This document shows, one piece after another, positions 61,528 to 64,000 of a stretch of 64,000 nucleotides of DNA. The notes below the pieces were generated by a model that was not told where the DNA came from, made no database searches, and saw nothing but the letters and a program-made list of their open reading frames with translations. Numbering within the stretch: the stretch's first letter is position 1; each line of letters opens with the position of its first letter. A program made the translations under genes and the position numbers. The DNA comes from Dehalococcoidia bacterium (GTDB lineage Bacteria > Chloroflexota > Dehalococcoidia > DSTF01 > JALHUB01): positions 435,545 through 499,544 of the forward strand of contig JASEFU010000001.1 of assembly GCA_030018455.1 (NCBI GenBank). The letters run 5' to 3'.

Positions 61528-63075
61528 GTGGATACCCAGAGACTGTCGACATCAGGAAAGAATGACGACGGAGGTGGCGACCAAAGACGCATCATCGTAG
61601 TCAGCAACCGCGGGCCCCTTGAGCACTTCGTCGACGAGCAAGGGGAGTTGCGCCACCGGACGGCAGGCGGCGGCGTCGCTACTGCCCTTTCATCCGTGGC
61701 TGAATCTGTGCCCCTCACCTGGATCGCCAGCGCCCTGTCGGAAGGCGACCGGGAAGCGGCCAGGAGAGGGCCAATCTATCTCGGACGGGGAAAGCGCCTG
61801 CGGCTTGTCGCCGCCGATCGCGGAGCACTCGACCTCTTCTATAATCACTTCTGCAATCCTCTCCTCTGGTTCCTCCAGCATTCCCTCTACGACAACGGAT
61901 ACCTGCGGCCCCAACTCATCGAGAAGGCGCCGGAAGCTTGGGAGCGCGGCTATCTTCCTATCAATCAGGCCCTGGCGGAGGCGGCCGCAGCGGAGGCGAG
62001 AGGACGGGGCGACTGCCGCGGCGTCATGCTGCACGACTATCACCTGTACGCGGCGCCGCTCTTCATCCGCAACCTCTGCCCGCGGGTCGCCCTGCAACAC
62101 TTCGTGCACATCCCCTGGCCCAGCCTGGAAGCCTGGCAGCTGCTGCCGCGCCCCATCGTCGATTCCATTCACGAGGGGCTCCTCGCCAACGACAGCGTCG
62201 TCTTCCAGAACGAGGCGTCGGCGCAGCAGTTTCTCGTGTCCTGCTGGTCGTTCGTCCCTGACGCCCGCATAGATTTCAGTCAGTCGGTTATCCGCCACCG
62301 CGGCCGGAGCATCCGCGTGTGGGCGAACCCGATGGCAGTGAACGTGTTCGAGCTGCGCGCCCGTCTTGCGTCGCCGGAAGCCGAGCGTTACCGTGAGGCC
62401 CTGCAGGCAGAAGCGGGCGAGCGAACGATCGTCCGTGTCGACCGCATGGACCCGAGCAAGAACATACTCGGCGGTTTCCGCGCCTTCGGCCGCCTGCTTC
62501 AGGAGCGCCCGGAGTGGCGAGGAAGAGTGAAGTTCCTCGCGTTCCTGGTGCCTTCACGCACGAGCATCCCCGAGTACCGCGCCTACGCCGAGAACGTCCT
62601 CAAGCTTGTGGACGAGATTAACGCCCGCTACGGCAGCCCCGGCTGGTCGCCGATCAAGGTCTTCTACGAGCAGAACCGCCTTCAGGCCCTGGTCGGCCTC
62701 ACCCTCTACGACGTGCTGCTGGTGAATTCGCTTGCCGACGGCATGAACCTCGTCGCCAAGGAAGGGCCGGCGGTCAACCAGACGGACGGCGCGCTCGTGC
62801 TGTCGACGACGGCGGGGGCGTTCGAGGAGCTGCGCGATGGGGCGATCGCGGTGCGAGCGGACGACGTGGAAAACACGGCGAGGGCGCTGCACACGGCCCT
62901 GTCGCTTGGCGATGACCAGCGGCGGGAGCGGGCCTATTTGCTGCGGCGGGCCCTGTTCCGCCACGACCTCGGGCGCTGGCTGCGCCTGATGCTGGAAGAC
63001 CTGGACGAGGCGATGACGAGCGTGGCGGCGGCAAGCCGCAGCTTCTCCTCGGGCCGCCTCGACCTGCGGGCCTAG
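61528..63075 (+). CDS. GT20 trehalose-6-phosphate synthase-like glycosyltransferase
   Basis: Glycosyltransferase family 20 protein, 515 residues. NRGPL (27-31), NHFCNPLLWFLQH (106-118), HDYHLY (169-174), HFVHIPWPS (191-199), RVDRMDPSK (303-311) and DGMNLVAKEGPAVN (404-417) match the UDP-glucose/glucose-6-phosphate synthase core. Trehalose-6-phosphate synthase and glucosylglycerol-phosphate synthase share these motifs; which applies is open, but both make osmolytes. Some sugar-pocket residues deviate, for example WIASALSEG. The start is GTG 61528 with AAAGGAGGG six bases upstream. A c-di-AMP riboswitch and terminator precede it. Confidence 0.88.
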   Translation: MDTQRLSTSGKNDDGGGDQRRIIVVSNRGPLEHFVDEQGELRHRTAGGGVATALSSVAESVPLTWIASALSEGDREAARRGPIYLGRGKRLRLVAADRGALDLFYNHFCNPLLWFLQHSLYDNGYLRPQLIEKAPEAWERGYLPINQALAEAAAAEARGRGDCRGVMLHDYHLYAAPLFIRNLCPRVALQHFVHIPWPSLEAWQLLPRPIVDSIHEGLLANDSVVFQNEASAQQFLVSCWSFVPDARIDFSQSVIRHRGRSIRVWANPMAVNVFELRARLASPEAERYREALQAEAGERTIVRVDRMDPSKNILGGFRAFGRLLQERPEWRGRVKFLAFLVPSRTSIPEYRAYAENVLKLVDEINARYGSPGWSPIKVFYEQNRLQALVGLTLYDVLLVNSLADGMNLVAKEGPAVNQTDGALVLSTTAGAFEELRDGAIAVRADDVENTARALHTALSLGDDQRRERAYLLRRALFRHDLGRWLRLMLEDLDEAMTSVAAASRSFSSGRLDLRA

Positions 63076-63153
63076 GCCGAGCAAGGAAGGCCCGGCCGCA
63101 ACTTCAACCCCCCATGCCGGAAATCTACGGGGCTTTTCCGGCACGCCTGTCTG

Positions 63154-63408
63154 CACCGGAGGCGGCTGCCAGCCGACCGTTTCCCGTTCGACGCAAGCAG
63201 CGACGGCAAGCGCGACGTGGTCGCAACACGGCCTCGCCGCAACCTGTACGCCGATGGGCAAACCTTCGGGCGAGGAACCGGCGCGGACGACCACGCACGG
63301 CCAGCCGGTGAAGCTGTACCGCAGCGCGTAGATGAAGTCCTCGTCCCGCTCTGCCCCGTGCGGGGGCGCCGGATAAGGGCATACGGGCGAGATGACGGGG
63401 ATTCCCGA
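63154..63408 (-). pseudogene. Amidase C-terminal remnant
   Basis: About 85 codons on the minus strand encode the C-terminal part of an amidase-signature-family enzyme: VISPVCPYPAPPHGAE, then YALRYSFTGWPCVVVRAG, then PEGLPIGVQVAARP and WQPPP. The catalytic Ser-Ser-Lys region and everything upstream are missing, so the gene is a truncated relic. It lies between the GT20 gene and the DedA gene; nothing else is seen in 63076-63535. Confidence 0.75.
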
Positions 63409-63535
63409 TGTCAGCCTGCGAGCTCCGGGAGTCGCCCTCACGGTTTGCCTTGACCCCGCCGTTCGCGCCTTGCTACACTCAATCGACGCCTCCCTCAAAT
63501 AGGGGCGCGTCCAGCAATAGCCGGAGCCGCGTGCC

Positions 63536-64000
63536 CTGATCTCAGGCATAGAAGAAGCGATCCTCGACTTCATCCGCAACACGTACGACGTCATCGAGTG
63601 GCCCGGCGTCGTCGTGCTGATGGCCATTGAGAGCGCCTGCATTCCCCTTCCCAGCGAGATCATCATGCCCCTCTCGGGCTGGATGCTCATAAAGGAGCGT
63701 TCGCTGGGCGCGGAATGGCTCCTCCTTGCCGCTTTCTGCGGCGCCCTCGGCAACTACCTGGGCTCGCTGCTCGCCTATTACGTCGGCGCCTGGGGCGGGC
63801 GCCCGCTGGTGAACCGCTTCGGGCGCTACGTCCTGATTTCCCCCCACGATCTTGATATCGCGGAAAGATGGTTTACAAAGTACGGCAACTGGGCTATATT
63901 CTTCTCACGCGTGCTGCCGGTAGTGCGGACGTTCATAAGTCTGCCCGCCGGCATGGCGCGGATGAACATATGGCGCTTTAGCCTGTATACTTTCGTCGGG
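63536..64000 (+). CDS. DedA family membrane protein, 3' end beyond window
   Basis: The first 155 codons of a DedA/VTT-domain integral membrane protein. Typical blocks are IESACIPLPSEIIMPLSG, the GNYLGSLLAYYVG helix and FFSRVLPVVRTFISLPAGMARM. DedA proteins act in undecaprenyl-phosphate and phospholipid translocation. The frame has no ATG, GTG or TTG before the conserved N-terminus (AILDFIRNTYDVIEW); an in-frame TAG bounds it upstream. CTG 63536 with GGAG nine bases before it is proposed; ATA 63548 or a downstream GTG in VVVLM are alternatives. The gene runs off the window. Confidence 0.85.
   Translation, partial: MISGIEEAILDFIRNTYDVIEWPGVVVLMAIESACIPLPSEIIMPLSGWMLIKERSLGAEWLLLAAFCGALGNYLGSLLAYYVGAWGGRPLVNRFGRYVLISPHDLDIAERWFTKYGNWAIFFSRVLPVVRTFISLPAGMARMNIWRFSLYTFVG

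Noticed and set aside
62554-63753. 399-codon minus-strand open frame
   Set aside because: Most of it lies antisense to the GT20 gene and the DedA gene. Only the amidase-like middle part is meaningful, and it is reported as a remnant.

Overview
The window is 64 kb of high-GC, gene-dense bacterial chromosome. Most genes are housekeeping: rpoB-rpoC, a complete F-type ATP synthase operon, dnaE, thrB-lysC, aroA-tyrA, gmk, murA-mreB and rex. The gene content (the RemA/DUF370-gmk pair, a MoxR-DUF58-TgpA-like operon, a long a-subunit insertion in the ATP synthase) suggests a member of the Chloroflexota, perhaps near Dehalococcoidia. That placement is inference from gene content; no rRNA or tRNA gene was seen. 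murA and mreB argue for a peptidoglycan-synthesising, possibly rod-shaped cell.

Layout. 0.1-5.7 kb: plsY and a cytidylate-kinase-like gene, a crotonase, a CPBP protease, an indole-glycerol-phosphate-synthase-like gene with altered catalytic residues, a RelE-type toxin-antitoxin pair with a clear palindromic operator, and a hydrolase. 5.8-14.3 kb: rpoC and rpoB, with tandem promoters and a strong terminator. 14.3-22.8 kb: cobO, rhomboid, HtrA and SppA proteases, a decayed RHS gene, thrB-lysC, a DUF1254/DUF1214 lipoprotein and an NFU scaffold. 22.9-35.5 kb: dnaE, an SDR, ogt, an operon of MoxR, DUF58 and a TgpA-like protein whose transglutaminase triad is replaced, then a methyltransferase and small proteins. 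35.5-40.6 kb: an accessory locus of low-complexity secreted proteins and a secreted HExxH protein, built around a MATE transporter gene whose 3' 555 bp are duplicated almost exactly. 40.8-46.5 kb: an MFS transporter, a two-subunit CoA-transferase, an OB-fold/Zn-ribbon protein and a thiolase (acyl-CoA catabolism), then rex with its own operator on its start codon. 46.5-56.5 kb: mreB, murA and the atp operon, the latter interrupted between atpA and atpG by a hairpin-rich insertion that duplicated the atpG start. 56.6-61.1 kb: gmk, remA, aroA, tyrA, an HD protein and a site-2 protease. 61.2-64 kb: a probable cyclic-di-AMP (ydaO-type) riboswitch with terminator in front of a GT20 trehalose-phosphate-synthase-like gene, an amidase remnant and a DedA gene cut by the window end.

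The most noteworthy points are the c-di-AMP riboswitch controlling an osmolyte-type glycosyltransferase, the MATE-tail duplication bounding accessory modules, two probable pseudoenzymes (TrpC-like and TgpA-like), and the duplication of the atpG start. Promoter calls are hexamer matches with 17-18 bp spacing and have not been tested.
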